In this document: positions 1 through 11,474 of the stretch, one piece after another
Layout of the letters: every line of letters begins with the position of its first letter
How positions within the stretch are numbered: position 1 is the first letter of the stretch
Assembly (NCBI RefSeq): GCF_018991925.1
Contig: NW_024735442.1
Span: forward strand, 125,001-189,000
Direction: 5' to 3'
Source: Homarus americanus
Lineage: Eukaryota; Arthropoda; Malacostraca; Decapoda; Nephropidae
Length of the DNA stretch: 64,000 bases
Notes under the pieces: model-generated
Told to the model about the DNA's origin: nothing
What the model saw: only the letters and a program-made list of their open reading frames with translations
Databases searched by the model: none
Position numbers and translations under genes: made by a program

Positions 1-150
1 AACACTGATTAACACTTTTTCACTAACACTCCTTCACTAACACTTACTAACACTCCTTCACTAACACTGATTAACACTTTTTCACAAACACTCCTTCACT
101 AACACTTAATAACACTCCTTCACTAACACTTCCTAACACTCCTTCACTTA
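1..150. repeat. Minisatellite of a CTAACAC/CCTTCA motif
   Basis: Short tandem units alternate between ttcactaacactcc and ttactaacac or gattaacac forms, with a period of about 12-15 bp. The array starts at or before the window edge, so its full length is unknown. No coding potential is visible. Confidence 0.85.
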
Positions 151-1029
151 TACCAACCACTTCTCCACGTGTCCCAAGTCCCTATCACGAGCGGAAAGAT
201 ACACACAACATCAGCATCAAAACACCTTTATGTACAGTATATGTTGTATATACAAGTCCACCTAACACCTGCTAGAACTCTTTATCATTCCAAAGTAAAC
301 TGCTAGACTGTCTCTTCTTTGTCTCGGACTCTAATACAAGACGAGACTCGCGATGACTTATTAAACGTAATAGTAAAAATCTGATGAAATTTGCTAAGCG
401 TAATCGTTAGAACCTGATGACTTTTCTCAAACGCAATTATAAGAATCTGATGACTTTTATTTAATGTATCTAAAGTAATTTTAAGAATCATAATGACTTT
501 TCAAAACATATATAAGAGAACTATAAGAATCAAGATTTTTTTTCCATTAAATGTATCTAAGTTAAGTGTAAGTTCCCTATGTGTTCAGATTCCCAAGTAA
601 AATTGCAAAGACCGAGAAAATTGTAATTAGATACATTCTCTTCTCCCTAATTACATACATTACGAGTCTCTGAAGCCTAGATGGTCAAACCTCTGGCAGA
701 AAAAAAAGTTTGATGACCATTAAAGCTGTCAACAGATCACTACAAGCGTCCACAAGCAGAAGAGAATAAAACTACATTTGAGTTTGTGAAATTACATGTC
801 TGTCCGCCCATCAGTTTAAAACCAGAAAGATGTAAGGTTCCACAAATTAAAAGGTCACTGAAAGCTATTCCCAGATAACACAAGTACACCTTTCAATCCT
901 TTCACTCTTAATTAAGCTCAAACCCAAAGTCTAGACACACATAACATTATTAAACAAAGAGAAGGGGAGAATTCGAGCAACACTTATCTAAAGTAGAAAT
1001 CCCCGGTAACGTTCTTGTGAGGAAGGGAC
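151..1029. other. AT-rich non-coding stretch, nothing recognised
   Basis: No supported gene. Around 340-530 the words aatctgatgactttt and cgcaat/cgtaat recur about every 45-50 bp, which suggests an old decayed tandem repeat. The minus-strand frame at 303-491 is built from that repetition. Confidence 0.6.
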
Positions 1030-1175
1030 AGTCATTTATTTTGATGGGTGAGTCAGATATTTAATCAGTGAGTAACTGTTACGGTTGATGAATGAATGAG
1101 TGAGTCAGTGATTAAGTTACATTCATTTTTGTCAATGAATTAATGAGTGAGTGAGTCAGTCACTCACCGAACAGA
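1030..1175. repeat. Degenerate GAGT/GTCA tetranucleotide tract
   Basis: Repeated gtgagtcag, gaatgaatgagtgag and ttaatgagtgagtgag words form an imperfect tetranucleotide repeat. Confidence 0.6.
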
Positions 1176-2600
1176 GGCAATACTAACTTGGAGAGACGCA
1201 ATATTTTAAAAAGTTGAACACCATCACCAACTCTGAAACACAAAGTCCAACACCGGTATCACCAACTCCGGACACTCACGTCACTAATACACCTCACGAA
1301 CGATATACATTTGTGTTGTGTTTTCCCTTCGACTTCCTCTATTACCACCCGACTCGTACACATTCCTCGGGGCTGGAGCGGCGATCACCCTGTCAATCAG
1401 CACAGGTTAAATATACCACTGAAAGTATAATGGATTCTCGCCCTGCAGTACACCCCCATAACCCTCCACAGTCAATGGGTGAGAGAAAGGCAACAGAGGG
1501 AGGGGGTAATTTGGCCGCTGATGATACAAACATTGTGAAATTTTTATCGTCAGGTCATCGTCTTAATGTATTTGATTTATGGAAGGCAGTTTTCATGTAA
1601 GCGTTTTAATGAGTGGGGTGGAGCGGACGGAAGACAGAAGGGTGGACGGAAAGACAGATGGGAATGATGACAGAAGGACGGGTTGAAGGAAGTACAGTAA
1701 TATATAAAGACCTCAGCAAGCATGGTATTCTTCTCTGAACCTTCTTAGAGCTGTATACCATTTTGCGCGTTAAAATGTTACATTCTTAGTAAAGTTCATG
1801 CAATTATACCTAATTTACCATCAAGTTTAATAGTAATACTTAAATCTATTGAAAGTGGATCTCGTTCACCAAGACTCACAACGCATCTACAACTCTTCCT
1901 CGCTTACGTAATAATGAATTCATTTTTGCTGTACGAATTGATTATGTTTATTTGTATTTTCATCTCATGTGTAAACTCAACCATAGCTTCAGTATCTTCC
2001 TCATTAAAACCACAAATTATTTTTTTTATATACACGACTAGTGTTCAGTTCCCCTTGTACACTTAACAGAAAAGACTAATTAATTCTTTACAACCATTTA
2101 GCTGACCTACGAATACTAACTAAACAAAACCATGAACATCAATTACGCTGTTAAAAAAGTACAGTGTATCTTACACACTCACCCTCCCTCTCACTTCAAC
2201 CTTCTCAAGCATAGATGAATAAAACAAAAGATCTTTAACCATAATAACAAGGAGACCCGTAATGACGACATATTTCAAATGCGCTTTTATAAGACATTTC
2301 GCACCCCCCCCAGCCCATTTCTCTCTCCTGCACGTATAATAAGAGACAAGGCGCCATTAAGTACATTTCTATTCTCTTAGCAATATACATATATGTACCT
2401 GTACCTGTTCAACTTCCAAACGAACCAACGACATTCTTATCTAAAAACAAAAACAAACACTATCAGTAAATTAAAAATAATGAAGATTACACAACCTCTC
2501 AGTTACATTCCACCACTCATGTATCTCTTACTATTACGGTCATTCTGTTCACTTTACCTTGATACAGTGGACTCCCTTGTACTGACTGGTCCTCTGGCAT
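1176..2600. other. Unique AT-rich sequence, no gene supported
   Basis: An open frame at 1214-1600 has no ATG at its start, no recognisable domain and no splice context, so it is not called. The rest is AT-rich with a C8 run near 2304. Nothing else is seen. Confidence 0.5.
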
Positions 2601-2605
2601 GTTTT

Positions 2606-2606
<1 letters not shown>

Positions 2607-2701
<95 letters not shown>
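2607..2701. repeat. (CA)n microsatellite
   Basis: About 47 uninterrupted CA units. The opposite-frame Cys/Val and Thr/His reading frames here are artefacts of the repeat. Confidence 0.98.
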
Positions 2702-2703
<2 letters not shown>

Positions 2704-3189
2704 TTGTTCAACTGCTATTCTTACCATATATACGTCCACAGTTGTCCTTTACCCTGAAGATAATGCTACTTTCACCAAACCCTTTAATTGAACATCTCGA
2801 CTTCACTGTATCTATCCAAATTTTCTTTGTTATTTCACGTCTAACTACCAGACCACAACCTTCATTATTTACTCCACTACCGTCCACGACCTCTCCAACA
2901 TACTGTGCATTCTTTCTCTCACTCAGGCATCATCTTCTCTCGTCAGCCTTTCATAGCCGTCATCAGACACATTCACGCTTCACATCTCCTCCCTCATATG
3001 ATATTGTATTTATTCTCATTTTAGAAGATTTTCATTCCGTATTCATATCCATTGCCTTGTTTTGGATTCCTGAATTTGGGTATTTTAGTTAAGTTATTAT
3101 CGCCCCATCCTTCCTTACTGGCTGATTTGACGACATAGCAGTTATTGCTGTGTTCTATTTGTTTATAAAACAGTTAATCACTTGATTGA

Positions 3190-3895
3190 GAATAACTATT
3201 TCCAGTTCCGGACAAACCAGAGGTACAACTTAAGACACTCAGACCTAAGACCACCCCCTAAGCGCCCGTCCCAGTCCCAGAGCTCCATAAAATATCATGG
3301 TGTGAAGGTGTGGAACAACTCCCCTCCCCCCCATTCGAGCAAAGACTAAGCTCCCTTCCATTAAAGCTTCTCTTAAAAGACGTCTATTGCCTAAGAATTA
3401 AAATGTTTCTAACATTTACTTCTATAGCTTTACTGTACCAATAGAAACCATTGCCACGTTGACAAAAATTACCATTGAAATGATTATAATATATGGTGTA
3501 GTCACAACATGATCCTGACCGTGTCTGTCCCTTTGTTTCACCCCAACACAACCCATGTTGCATTGCATCCACCCAGTTATCACATTACTGTACATTAATT
3601 ACACTTAACTGTAAAAAAAATGCATATATAATAAATAAAAATGTTTGGAATAAAAAATAAATAAAAAAATGTGATAAACGTGGTAACATTATCATATGTA
3701 GTTACTAACACCATGTTACATGTAGTAATCCAGATACTAAATGTTATATAATAATTCCTTGAGATAAATGTATAGTATATAACAGGTGCCACTAAGAGGG
3801 TTCAGACTCTCACTTGGTTCAGCCATGTCACTGTTGTAGTTATTGTCCAATCTGTATCTGTATTTTTCTGGATAAATAAACTTTCAATATCAATA
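3190..3895 (+). mobile_element. Non-LTR retrotransposon 3' end, degenerate
   Basis: A frame near 3300-3390 reads GVKVWNNSPPP, followed after several stops by KTSIA. This matches the extreme C-terminus common in CR1/Jockey-type ORF2 (K-x-W-N-x-L-P, then a Ser-rich segment, then LK-x-YL). Several stops break it. The downstream AT-rich part ends at 3840-3895 with a ttctggataaataaact motif that recurs at other retroposon-like tails in this window (20.7, 48.9 and 49.0 kb). I infer a 5'-truncated LINE relic; the clade is not resolved. Confidence 0.5.
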
Positions 3896-3954
3896 TCATT
3901 CTTCAATTCTTCATCCCTTACCATTCTTCTTTTCTGACCTCAGTCATAAGTTGT

Positions 3955-3978
3955 TCACACACACACACAGACACACAG

Positions 3979-4012
<34 letters not shown>

Positions 4013-4032
4013 ACAGACACACACACACACAT
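3955..4032. repeat. (CA)n / CAGACACA microsatellite
   Basis: CA dinucleotides interrupted by cagacacacagacac words on both sides of a pure core. Confidence 0.95.
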
Positions 4033-4350
4033 TCATACATGATGGCTACCCAGTCATCTATAGGCACCGTAGGGTGGTGGTCACACCCTCTCGCTCCTCT
4101 GACCTGACTTGGTTTCTAGCTTCGTATGAAGCTTGGTACAGGTGTGAAAAGTTAACTTGTGTGGCTTAGTTATCTCGGTACCTCGACCCTATAAATGTGG
4201 ATTGTATAAGTACCATAACCAAACTGTATAGAGGAAAATACAGTGTGACGTGACACAGTGAAGGTGGCATCCGAGCCTCCGCTATTAAGGATGGTGTCAG
4301 AGGTCAGGAACTTAGCCGCCAGCGACTCGCCGCCCAGTCTACCGGGCCGC

Positions 4351-4715
4351 CAGGACGCCGATGGTAGAGCGGTACCGCTCTTGCCATGCAAGCGAGATGT
4401 CACGGGTTCGATTCCCGGGCCGGTGGAAAGTTGTTTGGACACACTTCCTAGCCTCCCTTACTCCCTGTTCACCTAGCAGTAAAGTAGGTACCTGTTGTAC
4501 TTCGAAAAGTTGCGAATTCGTATTCAGGGAAAGTTGTTGGAGCTTCCAATAACTTGCTGACAAAAACCTATGATTCTTCAGGCTTCTACGGCCTTAACTC
4601 ATGAGACATACAGGCAAGCATGAACTTAGCATGCTTCCCAGATGGGCGCTGTAAGCGCTTCTGCGCTTCACCTTGCACAGGATGTAGGGGGGTGCCCAAT
4701 AAACTAAAAAAGAAA
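4351..4715 (+). mobile_element. tRNA-derived SINE with a LINE-like 3' tail (SINE A)
   Basis: The head carries a pol III A box (tggtagagcgg, about 4362) and a perfect B box (ggttcgattcc, about 4404), spaced as in a tRNA gene, but it does not fold as a clean tRNA. A middle part (about 4469-4494) contains ttcacctagcagtaaagtag. That word recurs in decayed form in the SINE at 52.96-53.32 kb. From about 4547 to 4706 the sequence closely matches 5756-5918, which is the 3' UTR of the neighbouring LINE, and ends in cccaataaac followed by an A/G-rich tail. This head-core-LINE-tail arrangement is the classical one for SINEs mobilised by a partner LINE. Confidence 0.8.
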
Positions 4716-4719
4716 AAAG

Positions 4720-5950
4720 AAAAAAACCGGGCCGCCTCCCTCTCCGTCCCCTCTGTCTCCAGCAACACCTCCTTCTTCAACAACACCTGCCCCTGCCTGG
4801 CCTCACCTGGCTGCAACACAGCAGTCTCGGCCGTTTCCTAACTCAACTACTACTGGGCCTCCTCCCCGTCTCTACTTTGACGCTGTCAGGCCTTGTGCTC
4901 CCACCGGTGCCCCCCCACTACCCCCCTCCAGTGACATGACACAGATCATATCCCTCTTCCAAGAATTTTCCAACCGTATTGAAAAACTCTTCGTTACACT
5001 CTGTACCACCATCTCCGACCTACTCTTGCCCTCTGTTGCCACCCAGTCACTCCTCTTTTCTGGTTTGACACAAACTGGTAGTCCCCCTGTGAGCCCCCCT
5101 GCTCACGGCCTACTCCACCGCTGGCGGCCTTCACTACTGGTGTAGCGCCTACTGGGCCTGCTCTGGTGTGTCCTGCTGCCCTCGAGCGAAGTCCTGCCTC
5201 ATCTTCAATCTTCACGATACGTGGTGCCTCAATCTGTCCACCCACCACAAGCCGCGCCCGCTACTGTGTCTGTGCTGTCTCCACCAGGGCTATCTATTGG
5301 ACCTGAGGACACCACCCCCGGCTACCCGTACCCAACCGGCATGCCGACGCACACGCCATCACAATCGCACTAAAAGGTATGTCCCTCAATATTGTCAATG
5401 CCTATGTGCCTCCCTCCGCCGCTACTGTGCCTGTCCCACCACACCATATCACCTCCACCCCCTCTGTACTTCGCGACGCCTAGTACATTGGCAACCCTGA
5501 GCCTGGCCGCACTGTTTGTAAGCTTTGTGGTCAACCCGACTCTCACACCCTCTCTCACTACATCCTCACTTGCCCTATGACCTCCTCCTACAGGTCCCCA
5601 GCCGTTACCAACACCTCTTCCCTCCCTGACCAGATATCCCTCCTCCTAGAGACAGGCCTGGCACTTGACATTATTAGGGACCTACCACACTTTGCCATAA
5701 ACAGATAAATTGTACCGGGATTTTCCCCCACACACTCATCATTCTGTCACTTTATGTAACTTGCTGACAAAACCCATGACCCGTCAGGCTTTTACGCCCT
5801 TAATGCATGAGTCATACAGGCAAGCATGAACTAAGCATGCTTCCCAGATGGGCGCTGTAAGCGCGTCTGCGCCTCACCTTGCACAGGATGTAAGGGGGTG
5901 CCCAATAAACTAGCCCCCTCGGGGGCAATCTAGAAAAAAAAATCTCTACC
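4720..5950 (+). mobile_element. LINE relic: ORF1-like, AP-endonuclease fragment, CCHC tail, 3' UTR
   Basis: The frame at about 4716-5145 is open. It starts Pro/Ser/Thr-rich and continues through LYFDAVRPC to a helical, coiled-coil-like stretch (IISLFQEFSNRIEKLF), as in LINE ORF1/gag regions. Pro-rich coding continues after a frameshift. At about 5345-5410 the frame reads SLNIVNAYVPPS, the core strand motif of LINE apurinic endonucleases. It then jumps within about 60 nt to a C-terminal CKLCGQPDSHTLSHYILTC zinc motif (about 5507-5570) and a stop at about 5706. The reverse transcriptase is therefore missing, so this is an internally deleted copy. The 3' UTR ends in cccaataaactagcc and an A-rich tail near 5940. 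Confidence 0.65.
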
Positions 5951-6234
5951 TCCCTCTACGGTGTGAGACTATATAGGTCAACTTACCTCACATCGTAAGA
6001 GGGTTACACCTCCCAGCCACCGTTGACCGCCTGTGTGCCACACACACTACAGGACAACCAAACTTATATTTCGCGCATTGTGAAACAGAGTGTTATACTT
6101 AGTGACTTCACATCAGTGTCAGTGAGCTATGACCACATGTAAAGTGGTATTTGTGAGTGTAGTGCAGTCATCAATGTGACAGCTTCTGGCATCCACAGTG
6201 CCCGTACACTTATGCCCCTCCTCCACGCACGTGG
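5951..6234. other. No gene seen
   Basis: Unique sequence between the LINE tail and the MITE. No reading frame or repeat is supported. Confidence 0.5.
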
Positions 6235-6236
6235 TA

Positions 6237-6440
6237 CAGTCTCACCCAAAAGTTCGTCAACTCTCCCAGCCAGCTATTGCTGCACTGCCTGCTTCAGATG
6301 TATGAGCTTGAGTCTGTTACTTCGAACCCTTAGATTCATTCGTATCAGTTTCATGTTCTGGTTGCTACTGAGACAGTTTAAAACATCTGAAGCAGGCAGT
6401 GCAGCAACAGCTGGCTGGGAGAGTTAACTTGTGTTACTGT
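6237..6440. mobile_element. Tc1/mariner-like MITE, family 1, copy 1
   Basis: The 5' end is TA then cagtctcacccaaaagttcg. It is followed by an arm through ccagccagctattgctgcac to cagatgt. The same arm returns inverted at about 6382-6428 (acatctgaagcaggcagtgc onward). The outer part of the right end has decayed, so the second TA is uncertain. The interior, with ttcatgttctggttg, matches the copy at 11255-11472. It has no coding capacity and would need a transposase in trans. Confidence 0.85.
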
Positions 6441-6985
6441 GTTAGTTAGTGCCTCCCTCAGTTGCCTGCTTCACGTGGCCCACCATCACCCACCTTATGT
6501 CAACAACACTCTGTCTCTCACACAACTTCCTTTAGAAAGTATTGTCTGTCCTATTTTTCTCAGCTGATAATAATTTCTCTCTTGTTTTTTTCTCTCTCCT
6601 TCCTTGCAAGTCGCTGGGCGTCTGAAGGATGTCATTAACCATGTTGTGTATGTCAATTATCAAGTAAACTACCACTTAACTCTCCCATTAACCTTATATC
6701 CTGTGAGCTGTCATATTCCCTCCCACATGAGACCGATCACCCGTGTTCCACTCTCTCGTCCTTGTACCTGTACCGCAATTATCCTCGCGGTGGGTTCAAA
6801 CATTACCTGTGTTGATACTTTCATGGCAAACTCACTAACTCTAGTAACTTTTAAATATACTTTTAGCATCGCCACGTTCAAATACCGATTATACTGTCAA
6901 CATATGAAAATTACTCTACAACCGCCTTTCTACTTAAAATTCTACTTGTATTGATAAAAAAATTCTGAATTAGATTTTCTATAAC
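6441..6985. other. No gene supported
   Basis: A 116-residue frame at 6604-6954 lacks an upstream ATG at its first codon, any domain or a codon bias. It is treated as chance. AT-rich from 6830 onward. Confidence 0.45.
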
Positions 6986-6987
6986 TA

Positions 6988-8063
6988 AGGTGTAAATCCT
7001 TCAATCATTCACCTACCTGTAAATCCTTCACTCATTCACCTACCTGTAAATCCTTCAATCTTTCACCTACCTGTAAATCCTTCAATCATTCACCTACCTG
7101 TAAATCCTTCAATAATTCACCTACCTGTAAATCCTTCAACCATTCCCCTACCTGTAAATCCTTCAACCAGTCACCTAACTGTAAATCCATCAACCATTCA
7201 CCTACCAGTAAATCCATCAACCATTCACCTACCTGTAAATCCACCAACTATTCACCTACCGGTAAATCCATCAACCATTCACCTACCTGTAAATCCTTCA
7301 ACCATTCCCCTACCTGTAAATCCTTCAACCAGTCACCTAACTGTAAATCCATCAACCATTCACCTACCTGTAAATCCACCAACTATTCACCTACCGGTAA
7401 ATCCATCAACCATTCCCCTACCTGTAAATCCTTCAACCAGTCACCTAACTGTAAATCCATCAACCATTCACCTACCTGTAAATCCTTCAACCAGTCACCT
7501 AACTGTAAATCCATCAACCATTCACCTACCTGTAAATCCACCAACTATTCACCTACCTGTAAATCCTTCAATCATTCACCTACCTGTAAATCCACCAACT
7601 ATTCACCTACCTGTAAATCCATCAACCATTCCCCTACCTGTAAATCCTTCAACCAGTCACCTAACTGTAAATCCATCAACCATTCACCTACCTGTAAATC
7701 CACCAACTATTCACCTACCTGTAAATCCATAAACCATTCCCCTACCTGTAAATCCTTCAACTAGTCACCTAACTGTAAATCCATCAACCATTCACCTACC
7801 TGTAAATCCACCAACTATTCACCTACCTGTAAATCCATCAACCATTCCCCTACCTGTAAATCCTTCAACTAGTCACCTAACTGTAAATCCATCAACCATT
7901 CACCTACCTGTAAATCCACCAACTATTCACCTACCGGTAAATCCATCAACCATTCCCCTACCTGTAAATCCATCAACCATTCCCCTACCTGTAAATCCTT
8001 CAACCAGTCACCTACCTGTAAATCCATCAACCATTCACCTACCTGTAAATCCACCAACTATTT
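6988..8063. repeat. 27-bp minisatellite, about 40 units, with higher-order pattern
   Basis: The unit is ctgtaaatccttcaaccatt followed by cacctac. Variants (ccttcaaccagtca, ccatcaaccattca, ccaccaactattca) recur in a set order in the second half, which gives a higher-order repeat of three to four units. Because 27 is a multiple of three, one plus-strand frame (T-C-K-S-F-N-H-S-P) stays open over most of the array until tag codons near 7760 and 7870. There is no ATG, and I do not call a gene. Confidence 0.97.
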
Positions 8064-8143
8064 ATCTTTTTTTTTTTTTTTTACGGGATTACCCCACCAG
8101 GGCACAGGTCAATGACCCACACCAGGGCCTGGGGGCGATATGA

Positions 8144-8281
<138 letters not shown>

Positions 8282-8463
8282 ATTAGAGTCCAGGTTTCAC
8301 GAAAAGCTCATACGATAAATAGACTATTCCTCGTAGCTGAAGATATCACAACACACCTAACTGGTCGACCTAACCTGAATCACCAAAAATAACGCCTAAA
8401 AATAACGTAGGTAATTACACGGATACTACAGTATACCTTAATACCAGTTAGGAGACACATTTG

Positions 8464-8465
<2 letters not shown>

Positions 8466-8502
<37 letters not shown>
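8466..8502. repeat. (GT)n microsatellite
   Basis: Pure GT run of about 18 units, followed by degenerate GT-rich DNA to about 8580. Confidence 0.95.
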
Positions 8503-8503
<1 letters not shown>

Positions 8504-8654
8504 CGTACAGGGTATGGGTTCGTGTTTACCGTGTAAGTGTGCGTGGCCTGCGTGAGTGTGTGTAGCTTTCCGTGTGTACTTGTTGCCACCGTATCTCCTC
8601 TCATTAAGCAGAACAGGTGTGGCCCTGTTCGTACTCAAGGCATGACAGGCGGAA

Positions 8655-8860
8655 AGGCAGGAAGAGAAACAGACAGGTAGAGTGACAGGCAGATAGAGAG
8701 ACAGGCAGGTAGACAAACAAGTAGGTAGACAAACAAACAGGTAGATAGATAGGCAGTTCAACAGACAGGTATGTAGACAAACAAGTAGGTAGACAAACAA
8801 ACAGGTAGATAGATAGGCAGTTCAACAGACAGGTATGTAGACAAACAAGCATGTAGTCAA
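8655..8860. repeat. CAGGTAGA-type minisatellite with a long duplication
   Basis: Units of gacaggtaggtagacaaaca type repeat throughout. A block of about 66 bp around 8700-8770 returns almost unchanged at about 8765-8835. The minus-strand frames rich in Cys, Leu and Pro are translations of this array. Confidence 0.85.
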
Positions 8861-9164
8861 GCAAGAAAGGGGGCCAATGAAGCAGGCAGTCCGGCATATG
8901 TGTAAGAGGAACTAAACCCTACTTTTAGACACTGATTAAGAAAAGACCAAAACAAACTACCATCAACCAAAAACACAGACATGCAGGATACCAACAAAGG
9001 GACCAAACAGACATCTGGATCAAGTTGTTTCAGACATGCTTAAATGAAAGAAGTCAGACATCAAGATATTACACGAACAAGTCTCAAACAGAGAAGCCAT
9101 TTAAACCCGAGAGGTGAGAAACACGTTGACTTGGCTTCTTGGTTAACTGGATTGTGTGTGTTGT
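8861..9164. other. No gene seen
   Basis: Purine-rich unique sequence between two arrays. The end of the 266-residue minus-strand frame lies here but has no independent support. Confidence 0.5.
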
Positions 9165-10285
9165 CAGGTAAAGGGTTGGCAGTGTGACAACAGGAAGGCA
9201 GTGAGTCAACGGGTAAATAGTGCGACAGCAGGGAGGCGGTGTGACAACGGGTAAACAGTGTGACAACGGAGACAGTTAGGCAACAGGTTGGCAGTGTGAC
9301 AACAGGAAGGCAGTGAGTCAACAGGGGAGGCGGTGAGGCAACGGGTGGCCTGTGACAACAGGGTAGACAGTGTGACAACAGGAGGCAGTGTGTAACAGGG
9401 AGGCGGTGAGGCAACGGTGAACACTGTGACAACAGGAGACAGTGTAGGAGGCAGTGACAACAGGGAGGCAGTGTGACAACAGGGAGGCAGTGTGACAACA
9501 GGGAGGCAGTGTGGCAACAGGGAGGGCAGTGTGACAGCAGGGAGGCAGTGTGGCAACGGGAGGCAGTGTGACAACAGGCAGGCACTGTGACAACAGGGAG
9601 GCAGTGTGTGGCAACAGGGGGCAGTGTGACAACAGGGAGGCAGTGTGACAACAGGGAGGCAGTGTGACAACGAGGAGACAGTGTGACAACAGGGAGGCAG
9701 TGTGACAACAGGGGAGGCAGTGTGACAACAGGGAGGCAGTGTGGCAACAGGGAAGCAGTGTGACAACAGGGAGGCAGTGTGACAACAGGGAGGCAGTGAG
9801 GCAACAGGGAGGTAACGTGATAACAGGGAGGCAGTGAGACAACGGGTAAACAGTGTGACAACGGGTAAAAACTGTGACAACAGGAAGACAGTGTTACAAC
9901 ATGGAGAAAGTGTTACAACAGGGAGGCAGTGTGACAACAGGTAAAACAGTGTGACAACAGGAGGCAGTGTGACAATATGGAGAAAGTGTTACAACAGGGA
10001 GGCAGTGTGACAACAGGTAAACAGTGTGACAACGGGAGACAGTGTGACAACAGGTAAACAGTGTGACAACAGGGAGGCAGTGTGACAACGGGAGACAGTG
10101 TGACAACAGGGAGGCAGTGTGACAACGGGGGACAGTGTGACAACAGGGAGGCAATGTGGCAACAGGAAGGCAGTGTGGCAACGGGGAGACAGTATGACAA
10201 CGGGGGGACAGTGTGACAACAGGGAGGCAATGTGGCAACAAGGAAGGAGTGTGACAACAGGGAGGCAGTGTGACAACAGGAAGGA
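9165..10285. repeat. 19-bp minisatellite, about 58 units
   Basis: The consensus unit is cagtgtgacaacagggagg. Single-base indels are common (aacgggtaaac, aacaggtaaac, aacggggaga). The 19-bp period makes all three minus-strand frames open over hundreds of codons as overlapping Cys/Leu/Pro/His repeats. These frames are by-products, not genes. Confidence 0.97.
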
Positions 10286-10556
10286 AAAGAGTTGGCTGAT
10301 CGGCTGCTCGTTTGGTTGGCTGGCTGACTGGTTGATTCGATTACAGGGTGATCGGCCGCTCATTTGGCTGGCTGATTGGTAAACTAGCTGACTGACTGAC
10401 TAGCTGTCTGACTGATGAACTGGGTGACTGACGGAATGACTGGCTGGCTGACGGAGTGACTGGCTAACTGACTGACTTGCTGGCTGACTTAGTGACTGGC
10501 TGGCTGACTTAGTGACTGGCTGGCTGACTTAGTGACTGGCTGGCTGCTCGTCTAGC
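10286..10556. repeat. CTGA/CTGG tetranucleotide-derived repeat
   Basis: Runs of gctgactgactg and ggctggctgacttagtgact. The 20-bp block tggctggctgacttagtgac repeats three times at about 10480-10545. Confidence 0.85.
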
Positions 10557-11252
10557 TGAAGGAAGCAGACGCAGCGGGGTTCAGTAGTGAGGAGGGTGGG
10601 TAGTGAGGGAGGGAGTCACAACACCCCAGCGTGAGGCCAACACAACTCCCGCAGGTAATTGCCGTGTTCCAGTTGCACACGGCAGCATTTATACCTCTCG
10701 GCTATAACAACAAATTATCCGCCTCTTTTGGCAGATATAAAAATACCTCCACCTGTTTTTCTTACACGTTTTGGTCTTGAATGTATTCTTGGGGGTAGTT
10801 AATGGTGAGTGAAGAAATAACAATCCTTCCAGAGTGTAAAAAAAAGAAAGAAATTAAGAGAAATAATGAGTTTTATGGTTACATTCTCTTCCTGAAACGA
10901 AATTCTGTCTACATTCTTTACTGACAAGAATAATCGTATCTTGTCTTTTATGGAGGAAATGGTAATTAGTTAGCATTCCTAAGGTAGTTGTTTGTTTTAC
11001 CGATAAGTTTGTGTCGAAAATGGCATCGTTATCCGGATACACAGTGAGAACCGTAATAACACAAAGGATTTTTTTTACTTTAAATCGGATATTTTGTCAT
11101 CATATTCTCTTCATGTGCAAACCGATGGAAGGTGCGGTTAACTGGCTCTGATTTAATGTTTAATAAAGTTAACCGCAACAAGTGCAGTGGGACCAACCTT
11201 ATATCACACACCTGAACCTGCCAAGTAGCACAGATCATTCACCTGTTCCTTG
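10557..11252. other. Unique sequence, no gene supported
   Basis: A GC-richer patch lies at 10560-10700 and AT-rich sequence follows. The frame at 10854-11042 on the minus strand has no support. The last 50 bp carry a cacacacctgaacctgcc word related to the 31-bp array on the other side of the MITE. Confidence 0.45.
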
Positions 11253-11254
11253 TA

Positions 11255-11472
11255 CAGTCTCAACCAAAAGTTCGTTAATTCTCCCAGCCAGCTATTGCTG
11301 CACAGCCTGCTTCAGATGTATGAACTTGAGTCTGTTACCTCGAACCTTTAGAAGTTAGATTCATTCGTGTCGGTTTCATGTTCTGGTTGGTACCGAAACA
11401 GTTTGAAACATCTGAAGCAGGCAGTGCAGCAATAGCTGGCTGGGAGAATTAACAAACTTTTGAGTGAGACTG
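11255..11472. mobile_element. Tc1/mariner-like MITE, family 1, copy 2 (intact ends)
   Basis: A 218-bp element flanked by TA on both sides (11253-11254 and 11473-11474). The terminal inverted repeats are about 65 bp with about four mismatches: they open cagtctcaaccaaaagttcg at the left and close acttttgagtgagactg at the right. TA duplication plus CAGT ends is the signature of the Tc1/mariner superfamily. It has no open frame. It lies within a local 31-bp repeat (cacacacctgaacc words on both sides). Confidence 0.92.
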
Positions 11473-11474
11473 TA

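Noticed and set aside
1214..1600. A 128-codon plus-strand frame
   Set aside because: Starts without ATG, no domain, no codon bias, no splice or promoter context.
4351..4430. A true tRNA gene
   Set aside because: A and B boxes are present, but the anticodon arm and acceptor stem do not pair well and the sequence continues as a SINE.
6988..8063. CRISPR-like array of 27-bp repeats
   Set aside because: There are no unique spacers; units are directly adjacent with small variants, and the context is eukaryotic.
9061..10363. Several minus-strand frames of 115-266 codons rich in Cys, His, Leu and Pro
   Set aside because: They are three overlapping translations of a 19-bp tandem repeat; unit period and indels explain them fully.
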